Shown here in pieces: positions 8,768 to 15,760 of a stretch of 64,000 bases of DNA (the stretch's first letter is position 1; each line of letters starts with the position of its first letter). Location: the NCBI RefSeq assembly GCF_026626705.1, contig NZ_JAPNKC010000001.1, positions 2,294,001 to 2,358,000 on the forward strand, in the 5' to 3' direction. The position numbers were made by a program, and so were the translations under genes. The notes beneath the pieces are model-generated. The model was not told the DNA's origin. It worked only from the letters and a program-made list of their open reading frames with translations, and searched no databases. This DNA comes from Pyxidicoccus sp. MSG2. GTDB lineage: Bacteria > Myxococcota > Myxococcia > Myxococcales > Myxococcaceae.

Positions 8768-9058
8768 ATGCGAACGAGCTTCATCGGGGGGTTGTTGCTG
8801 GCCGCGGGCGTATTGCTGGCGGGCTGTGGCGGGACGGACGCACAGGAGGAGCTGCAGCTCGGCGAGACGGAGCAGTCGGCGCTCCAGGCGTGTGGCACGA
8901 ATCTGCCGCCGTGTCCGTCGGGCTTCTACTGCGTGGGGGGATTCCGGGGCTCCTGCGAGCCGGTCAATCCCCCTCCCTGCGGGCCCGCGCTGCCCGCGTG
9001 CCCGGACGGCTTCTATTGCTTCGCCTATCCGCGCGGCTACTGCCGGCCCAGCCCCTAG
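8768..9058 (+). CDS. Small cysteine-rich lipoprotein with duplicated four-Cys module
   Basis: 96 residues. Signal peptide with lipobox LLAGC (C20 lipidated), acidic spacer, then two tandem copies of a module of about 25 residues with four cysteines each: ACG...CPSGFYC...SC and PCG...CPDGFYC...YC. The eight cysteines probably form disulphides, giving a compact outer-surface domain. AGGAG lies 5 bases before the ATG. The family is not one I can name; small Cys-rich lipoproteins are common in myxobacteria. It faces the MazG-like gene, with only 7 bases between the stops. Confidence 0.8.
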   Translation: MRTSFIGGLLLAAGVLLAGCGGTDAQEELQLGETEQSALQACGTNLPPCPSGFYCVGGFRGSCEPVNPPPCGPALPACPDGFYCFAYPRGYCRPSP

Positions 9059-9065
9059 CGAGCAA

Positions 9066-9398
9066 TCAGCTCCAGGTCCGCTCCTGGTTGCGGGCGTTCT
9101 TCTCGCGGAACGCCTGCTCCAGGTCCACGCCCACGCGGTTGGCGATGGCGAGCAGGTAGTTGAAGACATCCACCAGCTCCTCGCCGAGCTGGGCGCGGGC
9201 CTGCTCCGGAGGCATGGCTCCGCCCTCGTCGAAGAGCTTGTTGTAGCGGCGCACCGCCTTGAACACCTCGCCCACCTCCTCGCCCATGAGGAAGCAGTTG
9301 TGGACGAGGTCCACCTTCAGCCAGCCATGCAGCGCCTCCAGGTCGTGGATGTAGCGCTGGTAGTCCTTCATCGACGCGCCTTCAGGGAGCGAAATCAT
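9066..9398 (-). CDS. MazG-like nucleotide pyrophosphohydrolase family protein
   Basis: 110-residue all-alpha NTP pyrophosphohydrolase-like protein. It has the paired acidic motifs of the MazG superfamily: GEEVGEVFKAV (about residues 39-49) and LGEELVDVFNYL (about 71-82), which bind Mg2+ and hydrolyse (d)NTPs to monophosphates, a house-cleaning role. Start ATG at 9398 is supported by AGGAGGAGGG immediately upstream. Single-domain size fits the small MazG-like (iMazG/RS21-C6) group. The substrate is not deducible. Confidence 0.85.
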   Translation of the reverse strand: MISLPEGASMKDYQRYIHDLEALHGWLKVDLVHNCFLMGEEVGEVFKAVRRYNKLFDEGGAMPPEQARAQLGEELVDVFNYLLAIANRVGVDLEQAFREKNARNQERTWS

Positions 9399-9452
9399 GG
9401 CCCTCCTCCTAGGCGAGCCGCGCCGGGCTGTCGATGCCCTCGTGGTGGGACG

Positions 9453-10628
9453 TCAGCGCAGCACTGTCTCCTGGAGGAAGCGGGTCAGCGACTCCGCCAT
9501 CTTCTGGTGCGTGGCGGCCGACGGATGCCAGTCCTCACCGACGCCATCGGCTCCGGGATTCTGCACGGTCATCAGGTGGCGGTAGACGCGGTCATCGCCC
9601 GCGCGGTTGCGCTCCGCCACCAGGTCGGTGACCCACTCGCCGACGTGCGCAGCGGTCACGGTGCCCTCCACCTCCTGCTGCTTGTACCCGTCCGTCATGC
9701 TCCCGAGCGTGCACACGATGCGGGCCTTCGGATGCAGCTCGCGCAGGCGCGCGAGGAACTTCCGGTACGCCGTCTTGAATGCTGTCTCGTCGGGAAGGAA
9801 CTGAGGCGTACCAAAGCCGGCGAAGGCGTCGTTGGTGCCGGCATTGATGACAATCACGTCGGGCGAATAGCCCCTCGAGTCCCAGGCCGCGGGCTGGTCC
9901 GGCACCGCGAGTTCGTAGATGGCCGGCAGCAGGTCCGACGTCGACATGTCCAGGTTGCGGTACACGCCGTGGCCCGAATAACAGACGTTCACCAGCTCCG
10001 CGCCCAGGTTCCGGGCCGTGAGCCAACCGTAGCTCCGCGTGGGGTTCTCGTGCTTCGACGTGAAGGTCGGCGCCCTCCACGACGGCGAGTCGGGAATGAG
10101 GGCCACCTCGGTGCCATAGCCGCAGGTGATGGAGTCGCCGACGAACTCCATCCGCAGCCCGGGGCGGGCCGGCGGTTCTCGCAGCTCACCGTGGACCTCG
10201 AGCGCGACGAGCGCGCTGTGCCCCACGGAGGACTCGGTGCGCTTGAGGATTTCCACCGTGTGGAGCCCTGGCTCCAGCCCGCTGGCGAGCTCGTAGGTGG
10301 ACTCGTCACGCTGGACGGCGAGCGGCTTCGGCGGCCCTCCATCGAGGCTCACGTCGAAGTAGTTCGTCCCCACGTCGCCGCCGAGGCCGAAGTCGTTGAG
10401 GCGCATCCGCACCGCGTCCCCCCAGAAGCGCGCGCGAATCGTCATGCCGGGGTGGGAGAAGACGACGCCCGCGCCGGAGCCGTACCACCGCCCGGTGTAT
10501 TGAAGACGTGCGTCGGAAGCCGGCACCGTCACCCACGTCAGGGCCCCGGGAGAAGGGTTCGACACCGAAGGCGCCGTACACGCCGCCAGCCATGCGCAGA
10601 GTCCGAGCATCACGTTCCGCCGCTTCAT
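9453..10628 (-). CDS. SGNH/GDSL esterase lipoprotein, carbohydrate-esterase family 2 type
   Basis: 391-residue secreted esterase. Lipobox LAAC (C17). Residues about 30-150 form a jelly-roll beta-sandwich, and 158-391 an SGNH hydrolase fold: block I GDSITCGYG with S166, NAGTND block near 262, and DWHPS with D366/H368 completing the triad. The N-terminal beta-sandwich plus SGNH arrangement is that of CE2 acetyl-xylan/mannan esterases, so deacetylation of plant or microbial polysaccharide is the likely job. Monocistronic on the minus strand. Start at 10628 gives the signal peptide directly. Confidence 0.87.
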   Translation of the reverse strand: MKRRNVMLGLCAWLAACTAPSVSNPSPGALTWVTVPASDARLQYTGRWYGSGAGVVFSHPGMTIRARFWGDAVRMRLNDFGLGGDVGTNYFDVSLDGGPPKPLAVQRDESTYELASGLEPGLHTVEILKRTESSVGHSALVALEVHGELREPPARPGLRMEFVGDSITCGYGTEVALIPDSPSWRAPTFTSKHENPTRSYGWLTARNLGAELVNVCYSGHGVYRNLDMSTSDLLPAIYELAVPDQPAAWDSRGYSPDVIVINAGTNDAFAGFGTPQFLPDETAFKTAYRKFLARLRELHPKARIVCTLGSMTDGYKQQEVEGTVTAAHVGEWVTDLVAERNRAGDDRVYRHLMTVQNPGADGVGEDWHPSAATHQKMAESLTRFLQETVLR

Positions 10629-10761
10629 GGCCGTTGCTCTACCACGGGCGACCTCGCCCGGCGGAGGGACGGGGGGCAGCGTGCCTGGATGGCCGCCGGC
10701 GCAGCGGCCCCTGCACGCGGCGGGGCGCGTCCCATCGGATGCTCGCGGCCTGGAGACACGA

Positions 10762-10794
10762 CCGCCGGGCCCCCAATGAAGGCGGGCCCGGCGG
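10762..10794 (-). terminator. Hairpin terminator after the metzincin gene
   Basis: CCGCCGGGCCC (10762-10772) and GGGCCCGGCGG (10784-10794) form a perfect 11-bp stem with an 11-base loop, 33 bases beyond the minus-strand stop at 10828. There is no clear T-run, as is often the case in very GC-rich genomes. Confidence 0.55.
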
Positions 10795-10827
10795 CGGAAT
10801 GCAACGCTTCAGCAGGAACGGCGGGGA

Positions 10828-12081
10828 CTACCGGCCGTCGCGCTCGTCCACGGTGAGGCAGGGTTCCATCTTCTCGGGGGCGACGAGGTACAAGTCCTCG
10901 CGGCCCAGGTCCTGGGTGATGCCCGGCGTGGCGAAGCCAATCTGGCCGCCGCCGTCATACACGAGGGCCAGCCAGTCGTTCTGCGACGCGGGGTACCCGT
11001 CGGTGGTGACGCCGTTGCGGTTGAAGTCCCGGGCGTAGGACCCGGCCTGGATGATCCCATCGCCGTTGAAGTCCAGGTTGGTGCTCGCGTTGCCAACGAC
11101 CTGGACGTTGTTGAAGCGAAGCCCGCTGATCTTCGCGAGGTCCGCCTCCGTGGTCGGGGCGGCGGGCGCGAACGCGGTGACCTCGATGACGGCCGCTTCG
11201 CTGAAGGCGGACACCCGCACGCGCGAATAGTCGAGCACGTTGTTCAAGCCACCAATGCCGAAGCCATAGAACTGGTACTCGTAGTTCATGATGCTCAGGT
11301 AGTGGGGCTTGTAGTTGCTGTCATCGGTCCCACCGTGGCGCAAGCCGATGTTGTGCCCCAGTTCGTGCATGAGGGTGCCGGCCTGCTGCAACTCCGTGCC
11401 ACCGCCGATGAAGCCCAGCGTCACCACGAAGTCATGCGCGGGAATGCCGCGCGAGATGCCGCTGGAGTTTCCGCCGCTGTACCGGTTCGCGAACAGCATG
11501 TAGTGGAAGTAGGGCGCGCGAATCGCGGCGAAGTACTTCCCCTTGATGACGTCGAAGTCCGTCCAGACGGGGCTCAGGTCCGAGTCCGCGTCCGCGGCGG
11601 CGATCTGCTGGTCCACCACCACGTGCAGGGTGATGCCCGTGGAGCCATCCGGGTTCGTCACCGGAGCGTTGGCGAAGGCCGTGATGACCCGGTTCAGCAT
11701 CGCCTGCGTCGGCTGGAGTCCCGGGTAGTAGTCCGCCTCGATGAAGATGTCCTTCCTGCGCGCGTTCGCGCCGAGGGCCGTCAGGTCCAGGCCGCCGCCG
11801 AAGCCGAACGACTCCGCGTAGTCATTGAGCCGGTCCCCATCCGTGTCGGGGTTGTTGGGGTTGGTGCCCAGCAACGTCTCCACGGCGTCGCAGACGGCGT
11901 CGCCGTCCGTATCGGGGAGAAGCGCGCAGGCGGGGATTGGGAGGGGGATGGCCGTTGCCACTTCCACGCCCTGGCGGGTGGTGCTGGCCGTCTCCGCTTC
12001 CGGGCGGTCGGCGCTGCCACACCCGTTCAATCCCAGGAGTGCGACGGAAGCCGTCAGCAGGGCCTTGTGCAGATTAGACAT
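10828..12081 (-). CDS. Metzincin zinc protease lipoprotein with calcium-type repeats
   Basis: 417-residue secreted protease. Lipobox LNGC (C21); thrombospondin type 3-like Asp-rich repeats DTDGDAVCD (57-65) and DTDGDRLND (79-87), which bind Ca2+; then a metzincin catalytic core with H239-E-L-G-H243-N-I-G-L-R-H249 and Met-turn SIMNY (M265). A second DxNxDG-like segment (LDFNGDGII) occurs late. The start at 12081 follows AAAGGAATCTT; the same frame is open far upstream but lies antisense to the next gene. It probably degrades extracellular protein. Controlled by an AT-rich upstream region containing a GATTGGC palindrome. Confidence 0.9.
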   Translation of the reverse strand: MSNLHKALLTASVALLGLNGCGSADRPEAETASTTRQGVEVATAIPLPIPACALLPDTDGDAVCDAVETLLGTNPNNPDTDGDRLNDYAESFGFGGGLDLTALGANARRKDIFIEADYYPGLQPTQAMLNRVITAFANAPVTNPDGSTGITLHVVVDQQIAAADADSDLSPVWTDFDVIKGKYFAAIRAPYFHYMLFANRYSGGNSSGISRGIPAHDFVVTLGFIGGGTELQQAGTLMHELGHNIGLRHGGTDDSNYKPHYLSIMNYEYQFYGFGIGGLNNVLDYSRVRVSAFSEAAVIEVTAFAPAAPTTEADLAKISGLRFNNVQVVGNASTNLDFNGDGIIQAGSYARDFNRNGVTTDGYPASQNDWLALVYDGGGQIGFATPGITQDLGREDLYLVAPEKMEPCLTVDERDGR

Positions 12082-12104
12082 AAGATTCCTTTTTCTTCGC
12101 AAAT

Positions 12105-12123
12105 GATTGGCATCGCGCCAATC
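12105..12123. promoter_or_regulatory. GATTGGC palindrome in the metzincin 5' region
   Basis: GATTGGC (12105-12111) and GCCAATC (12117-12123) form a perfect 7-bp inverted repeat with a 5-base spacer, 24 bases upstream of the metzincin ATG, in an unusually AT-rich stretch (12085-12185). Operator or leader hairpin; not distinguishable here. Confidence 0.4.
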
Positions 12124-12282
12124 GCCCCTTCTTTGCAATTTGCAGCTTTTTTCGTCTATTCTATTTTTACCTGATTCGCACGACTTAGACTGTCGTTGAA
12201 TGGGGCCGGCGCGAAACTCCAGGCCCTCGTGAAAGAGGATGGTAAAGTTACATCCTCTCGAAGACTCGAAGGTGCCGGACGG

Positions 12283-13167
12283 ATGCTCCCCCTGCAACGC
12301 TGGCTGCCACCGGCCGAAGCCGCTTCCTACCTGCGCCCGTACGACGCGTTCCGGAGCACCGGTGCCCGCATCGGCATGGATGTCGATGCCTCGGTGCTCG
12401 CCCACGGCTTCTCCAACAGCGGCGCCGGGCTGTTCTCGGGAGGGCGGGTGGCGTCGCTCGTCCTCGAGAATGACCGGGGCTCGACCTTCGTCGACGGCGA
12501 CCTGCTCGTCGACGGGTGGTTGGAGAACCCGGGCGGGCTCGTCTTCGTACGTGGCAACCTCATCGCGCAGACGCTCTTCACCCGCGGCTACCTCATCGTG
12601 CTCGGAGAACTCCGGGTCCGGCGCCTGTTCGGCGAGGACGAGCCGGACGGCACCTACGTCTTCGGCGAGGCCCACGTCGAGAGCGCGGTCTTCTCCCACA
12701 ACCATCTCTTCGACGTGTGGGGGACGAGCACGCTCGGAGAAGAGGTGCACGACGAAGTGGACGGGCGCGAGGCGATGCGGCAACGGCTCGTCGACTGGGG
12801 CGTGCTCTCCGACCCACGGGCCGAATATTACCTCGACGAGGTCCAGCGCGGCCTGCGCGCCCTGGCCGAGCAGTGGGGCCCGCTGCCCGAGGACCAGGCC
12901 GCGCGGCGGTACACGCCGAAGCCGACGGAGGTCATCGCCCCCGAGAGGACCGCGGCTCCCCGGCCCGACGTCGTCATCGAGCTCGAGCGTTGGCTCGACG
13001 AGGCGGGACTGACGCAGCGGCAGCAACTCGAGGCGCTCCGCACCCACTGGCTCCCCCGGCTGACGGACGCGGCGGCCCGGGTCGAAGCGCGGCGCCTCAT
13101 CCGCAAGGCCCTCAACTCGAAGAAGCTCATCGACGAGCGGGACGCCCTGCTGCTCGCTCTCGAATAG
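12283..13167 (+). CDS. Polymer-forming-type beta-helix protein
   Basis: 294 residues from the ATG at 12283 (MLPLQRWLPP). A TTG 87 bases upstream in frame is possible, but that stretch lacks the strong GC-ending codon bias of the rest. Residues about 30-150 are a run of short beta-strand turns (TFVDGDLLVDGWLENPG, LVFVRGNLIAQ, LIVLGELRVRRLF) like the right-handed helix of bactofilin/polymer-forming proteins. The C-terminal 140 residues are charged and helical. No signal peptide, so probably cytoplasmic. Function unknown. Divergent from the metzincin gene. Confidence 0.7.
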   Translation: MLPLQRWLPPAEAASYLRPYDAFRSTGARIGMDVDASVLAHGFSNSGAGLFSGGRVASLVLENDRGSTFVDGDLLVDGWLENPGGLVFVRGNLIAQTLFTRGYLIVLGELRVRRLFGEDEPDGTYVFGEAHVESAVFSHNHLFDVWGTSTLGEEVHDEVDGREAMRQRLVDWGVLSDPRAEYYLDEVQRGLRALAEQWGPLPEDQAARRYTPKPTEVIAPERTAAPRPDVVIELERWLDEAGLTQRQQLEALRTHWLPRLTDAAARVEARRLIRKALNSKKLIDERDALLLALE

Positions 13168-13197
13168 CCGGCCCGCGTGTCCGGAGTGCGGGCCGGC
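13167..13197 (+). terminator. Hairpin terminator after the beta-helix gene
   Basis: GCCGGCCCGC (13167-13176) and GCGGGCCGGC (13188-13197) form a perfect 10-bp stem starting at the last base of the stop codon. No T-run follows. Confidence 0.55.
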
Positions 13198-13213
13198 CGT
13201 GGGGACGTCACGC

Positions 13214-13236
13214 ATTGTAGCGCAAGGCGTTACAAT
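13214..13236. promoter_or_regulatory. ATTGTAGCGC-N3-GCGTTACAAT palindrome
   Basis: A 23-base palindrome with 10-base arms and one mismatch, sitting 123 bases upstream of the secreted-protein start at 13359 in an AT-richer patch. It has the size and symmetry of a dimeric repressor or activator site. No regulator gene is adjacent. Confidence 0.45.
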
Positions 13237-13358
13237 CCTGAGACACATGTAACATGGATTGATACACGCACGGCGAGTCCTGGGGCGCGGACGTTCTGGA
13301 GTGCCCTACGGCATAACGGGTGCAGAGCAAGGGCGCCACTCCATCAGGGAGGGGACCC

Positions 13359-14363
13359 ATGACAAGAAACATGCTGATAGTAGTGGTTGCGCTGCTTGCC
13401 GCCGTTCCCACGGTGTCTCAGGCGGGCGCTGCCAAGTTGACCCAGAGCTCGACGACCTCGGGCTACTCCGCCAACAACTTTGGCTATTGCGGCTCCGGGA
13501 CGCGAAACTTCATGGTTTCGTATGAATACTGCCCCGGCATCATCATCGTCGGAGGGAGCTGCGGGCCGTACGGCACGTGCGGGGCCAATCCCTATCGCAT
13601 CAAGGCCAATCTGTACCACAATGGAAATCTCATCTCTTCCATGCAGTATCAGACCTCTTCCTCCTGGGCGAACTTCCCCTTCTACAACGTGGGCGTGCAG
13701 GCGGGGACGTACAAGGCCACGGTGACGCTGGAGAAGCGGAACTGGACCTGCATTGGCTGGTCCACCGTGGAGACGGTGTCCACCAGCGTCATCGTTGCGA
13801 ACGCCGCTCCGGCCACGCCCAACTTCAACATCAACGGCATCCCACCGCCGGCGAGTGGCGCTCCCATCAATGTCTGCGCCAGCAACATCAAGCTGAACGC
13901 GGATCCCACGACCTGCGAGAACCACTACTTCGTGACTGTCCAGGAGAGCGACCGCTGGTGGACCCGTACCAACGATTACGAGTGGGGGCGGTGGTTCAGT
14001 GGCCAGGCGCCCAATGGGCTGAACCTGCAGCAGCTCTCCACCACGTTCAGCTATTCGCCCTATTTCATCGGCTCGGCAGGCCGCCAGGGGTCTCCGCTCA
14101 TTGGCGGCAACCTTCCGGGAGGCGCGCCACGGCACTACCGGGTCAGTGTGTGCACCGGAGAGCCCTCGTGGAATTGCAAGACAGGGCTCATCAAGGTGGA
14201 CGGCAATTGCTTCGCGGCAACGGCCGAGGACGGCGAGGACGCCCAGAGCCTGAGTGACGAGGAGCGCAGCGTCGTCGAGGAGGAGCGGGGGCCCATCTCG
14301 GAGCCCATGCCGGATATCAAGCCGCCCACGGAGTGCGCGGACCCCAAGACCAAGGCTCTCTGA
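13359..14363 (+). CDS. Secreted protein of unknown function
   Basis: 334 residues from the ATG at 13359, preceded by GGAGGGGACCC; a possible earlier start at 13320 would spoil the signal peptide. Signal peptide MTRNMLIVVVALLAAVPTVSQAG is cut near A22-G23. The mature part contains about ten cysteines, many aromatic residues and beta-rich stretches (GVQAGTYKATVTLEKRNWTC), then an acidic tail (EDGEDAQSLSDEERSVVEEE). It resembles no family I recognise. Composition suggests an extracellular beta-sandwich protein. A strong hairpin follows the stop. Confidence 0.75.
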   Translation: MTRNMLIVVVALLAAVPTVSQAGAAKLTQSSTTSGYSANNFGYCGSGTRNFMVSYEYCPGIIIVGGSCGPYGTCGANPYRIKANLYHNGNLISSMQYQTSSSWANFPFYNVGVQAGTYKATVTLEKRNWTCIGWSTVETVSTSVIVANAAPATPNFNINGIPPPASGAPINVCASNIKLNADPTTCENHYFVTVQESDRWWTRTNDYEWGRWFSGQAPNGLNLQQLSTTFSYSPYFIGSAGRQGSPLIGGNLPGGAPRHYRVSVCTGEPSWNCKTGLIKVDGNCFAATAEDGEDAQSLSDEERSVVEEERGPISEPMPDIKPPTECADPKTKAL

Positions 14364-14371
14364 GCCAGGGC

Positions 14372-14408
14372 CCTGCGTCCCCTCTGCCGAGATGGGAGGG
14401 GGCGCAGG
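14372..14408 (+). terminator. Hairpin terminator after the secreted unknown gene
   Basis: CCTGCGTCCCCTC (14372-14384) pairs with GAGGGGGCGCAGG (14396-14408): 13 bp with one G-U, loop 11 bases. It lies 8 bases past the stop at 14363. Confidence 0.6.
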
Positions 14409-14419
14409 TGGGCCTCGAT

Positions 14420-14436
14420 TTAATTCGAGTTAATTC
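14420..14436 (+). promoter_or_regulatory. TTAATTC direct repeats, 10-bp period
   Basis: TTAATTC at 14420-14426 and 14430-14436, one helical turn apart, in the only AT-rich patch before the lysozyme/M23 operon. The first copy is also inside the small inverted repeat CTCGA...TCGAG. Candidate activator or sigma-factor element; which protein binds is unknown. Confidence 0.4.
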
Positions 14437-14443
14437 CACGGCT

Positions 14444-14515
14444 CTCGCGAGTGCCGCGACACTCCCCTTCGGTCGATGTTCGACCACATCGAGGGGGGCG
14501 AGTCCCACTCGCGAG
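14444..14515 (+). promoter_or_regulatory. Multi-stem structured leader overlapping the Shine-Dalgarno of the lysozyme-like gene
   Basis: CTCGCGAGTG (14444-14453) is perfectly complementary to CACTCGCGAG (14506-14515). Inside lies a perfect small hairpin GGTCGA-TGT-TCGACC (14471-14485) flanked by CCCC/GGGG tracts that could extend it. The right outer arm covers the first bases of the GAGGAG Shine-Dalgarno (14513-14518) before the ATG at 14524, so folding could restrict translation. Confidence 0.45.
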
Positions 14516-14523
14516 GAGACCGC

Positions 14524-15747
14524 ATGAAAGCCGAACATTTCGTTTGTCGATGGGCCCTGGTCACCCTGGCCCTCGGGCTGGGCGCCTGCCAGCCCACCGA
14601 GGATGCACCCGAGGCGGACGCTGAGCTGGTGGAGCAATCACAATCCCAGGTGTCCGCCACCGTCATGCGCCAGCGCTCGGACCTCATCAAGGCCGTGCTG
14701 GCCGCGGACCCCAACGTGGACAACCCGCTGCTGTGGGCCGGCATCGCCAATACAGAGACGGACATGGCCTTCTGTTACGGCGAGCACTCTCCCCAGGAGT
14801 GTCCCGGGCCCTACTCCTCGGACTGCAACGGCCCCATCCTGGCGGGATACGCGGATGGTGCCTGCATCAACCAGGCGGGGGGCCTCGGGATGTTCCAGTT
14901 CGACGCCCCCGGCACCTATAGCAACACGCTGGCGGTGTATGGCAATGGCATCCTGACGGTCCAGGGGAGCATCACGCGCGCCGTGCAGTACGTGAAGGAC
15001 ATGGCCTGGAACTCCGAATACACGCCCTACTTCGCGACGTACCAGGACATGTACAACTGGCTCAACAACATCCGGGTAGGAGGGCCGTCGTGGGACCTCT
15101 GGCTCGGGGTCCTCGCCCGCCACTACAACGGCACGACCTGGGGCTCGAGCGACTGGGCCTACGTCAAGACGAAGTACGACACGAAGACGCGCGCCATGCT
15201 CAACCTGTATGGCGAGAGCTACTGGTACGGCACCACGCCGCCGCCTCCTCCTGGAACCACGTGCAGCCCCGAGGGCGGCCTGTTCTGCGGGAACAACGGC
15301 GTGCCGGGGGACTCGAACTTCCTCTACGTATGCAAGGGGGGTGTCCCCGTCGTGAAGCAGGTGTGTGCCAATGGTTGCAACCGCGCGCCCGCGGGCCAGC
15401 CGGACTCGTGCCTTTCCGGCAGCGCCGCGCCGAAGACGTGCTCATGCGCCAACGGCGCCTACAAGAATGGCACCCCCATTCCCCAGTCCCTCACCTACTG
15501 CGGCTTCCGCACCTGCGGCTCGGACAACAACCTCTATGAGTGCGGCACGGGCAACCAGTGGTTGAACACGGGCGTGGCATGTGGCGGCTCGTGCTCCTGC
15601 GCCAACGGCTCGCACATCAACGGCACCACCATCAGCGCGGCCAACACGTCGTGCCACATGGAGGTGTGCGGAGGCGGCAATACCTTCTACGAGTGCATGG
15701 GCACGTCCTGGTCCGCTGTCTCCGGCTCCTACTGCCGGATGAACTGA
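14524..15747 (+). CDS. Lysozyme-like lipoprotein with C-terminal Cys-rich modules
   Basis: 407 residues from ATG 14524 (GAGGAG 5 bases upstream). Lipobox LGAC (C22). Residues about 45-235 look like a lysozyme/transglycosylase-type domain: IANTETDM with candidate catalytic E78, and GGLGMFQFDAPGTY near 119-132. A proline linker (238-246) leads to one Cys module (247-296; pattern C..FCGNN...LYVC...CANGC..APAG..DSC) and two copies of a second module (306-353, 357-404; C-x-C-x2-G...Y-C-G-F-R-x-C-G...Y-x-C...W...C). Probably degrades peptidoglycan of prey or self outside the cell. First gene of an operon with the M23 peptidase, which carries the same modules. Confidence 0.8.
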   Translation: MKAEHFVCRWALVTLALGLGACQPTEDAPEADAELVEQSQSQVSATVMRQRSDLIKAVLAADPNVDNPLLWAGIANTETDMAFCYGEHSPQECPGPYSSDCNGPILAGYADGACINQAGGLGMFQFDAPGTYSNTLAVYGNGILTVQGSITRAVQYVKDMAWNSEYTPYFATYQDMYNWLNNIRVGGPSWDLWLGVLARHYNGTTWGSSDWAYVKTKYDTKTRAMLNLYGESYWYGTTPPPPPGTTCSPEGGLFCGNNGVPGDSNFLYVCKGGVPVVKQVCANGCNRAPAGQPDSCLSGSAAPKTCSCANGAYKNGTPIPQSLTYCGFRTCGSDNNLYECGTGNQWLNTGVACGGSCSCANGSHINGTTISAANTSCHMEVCGGGNTFYECMGTSWSAVSGSYCRMN

Positions 15748-15760
15748 GAGAGCGCCCGAC

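Noticed and set aside
7992..10856. 954-residue plus-strand open frame
   Set aside because: Antisense to LemA, MazG-like and SGNH genes and crossing the real lipoprotein at 8768 in another frame; low-complexity composition.
12082..13248. N-terminal extension of the metzincin frame by 389 residues
   Set aside because: Antisense to the beta-helix gene; the ATG at 12081 gives a lipobox and good Shine-Dalgarno.
15200..15445. Minus-strand Arg/Cys-rich frame within the lysozyme-like gene
   Set aside because: Shadow of the Cys-module region in the opposite strand.
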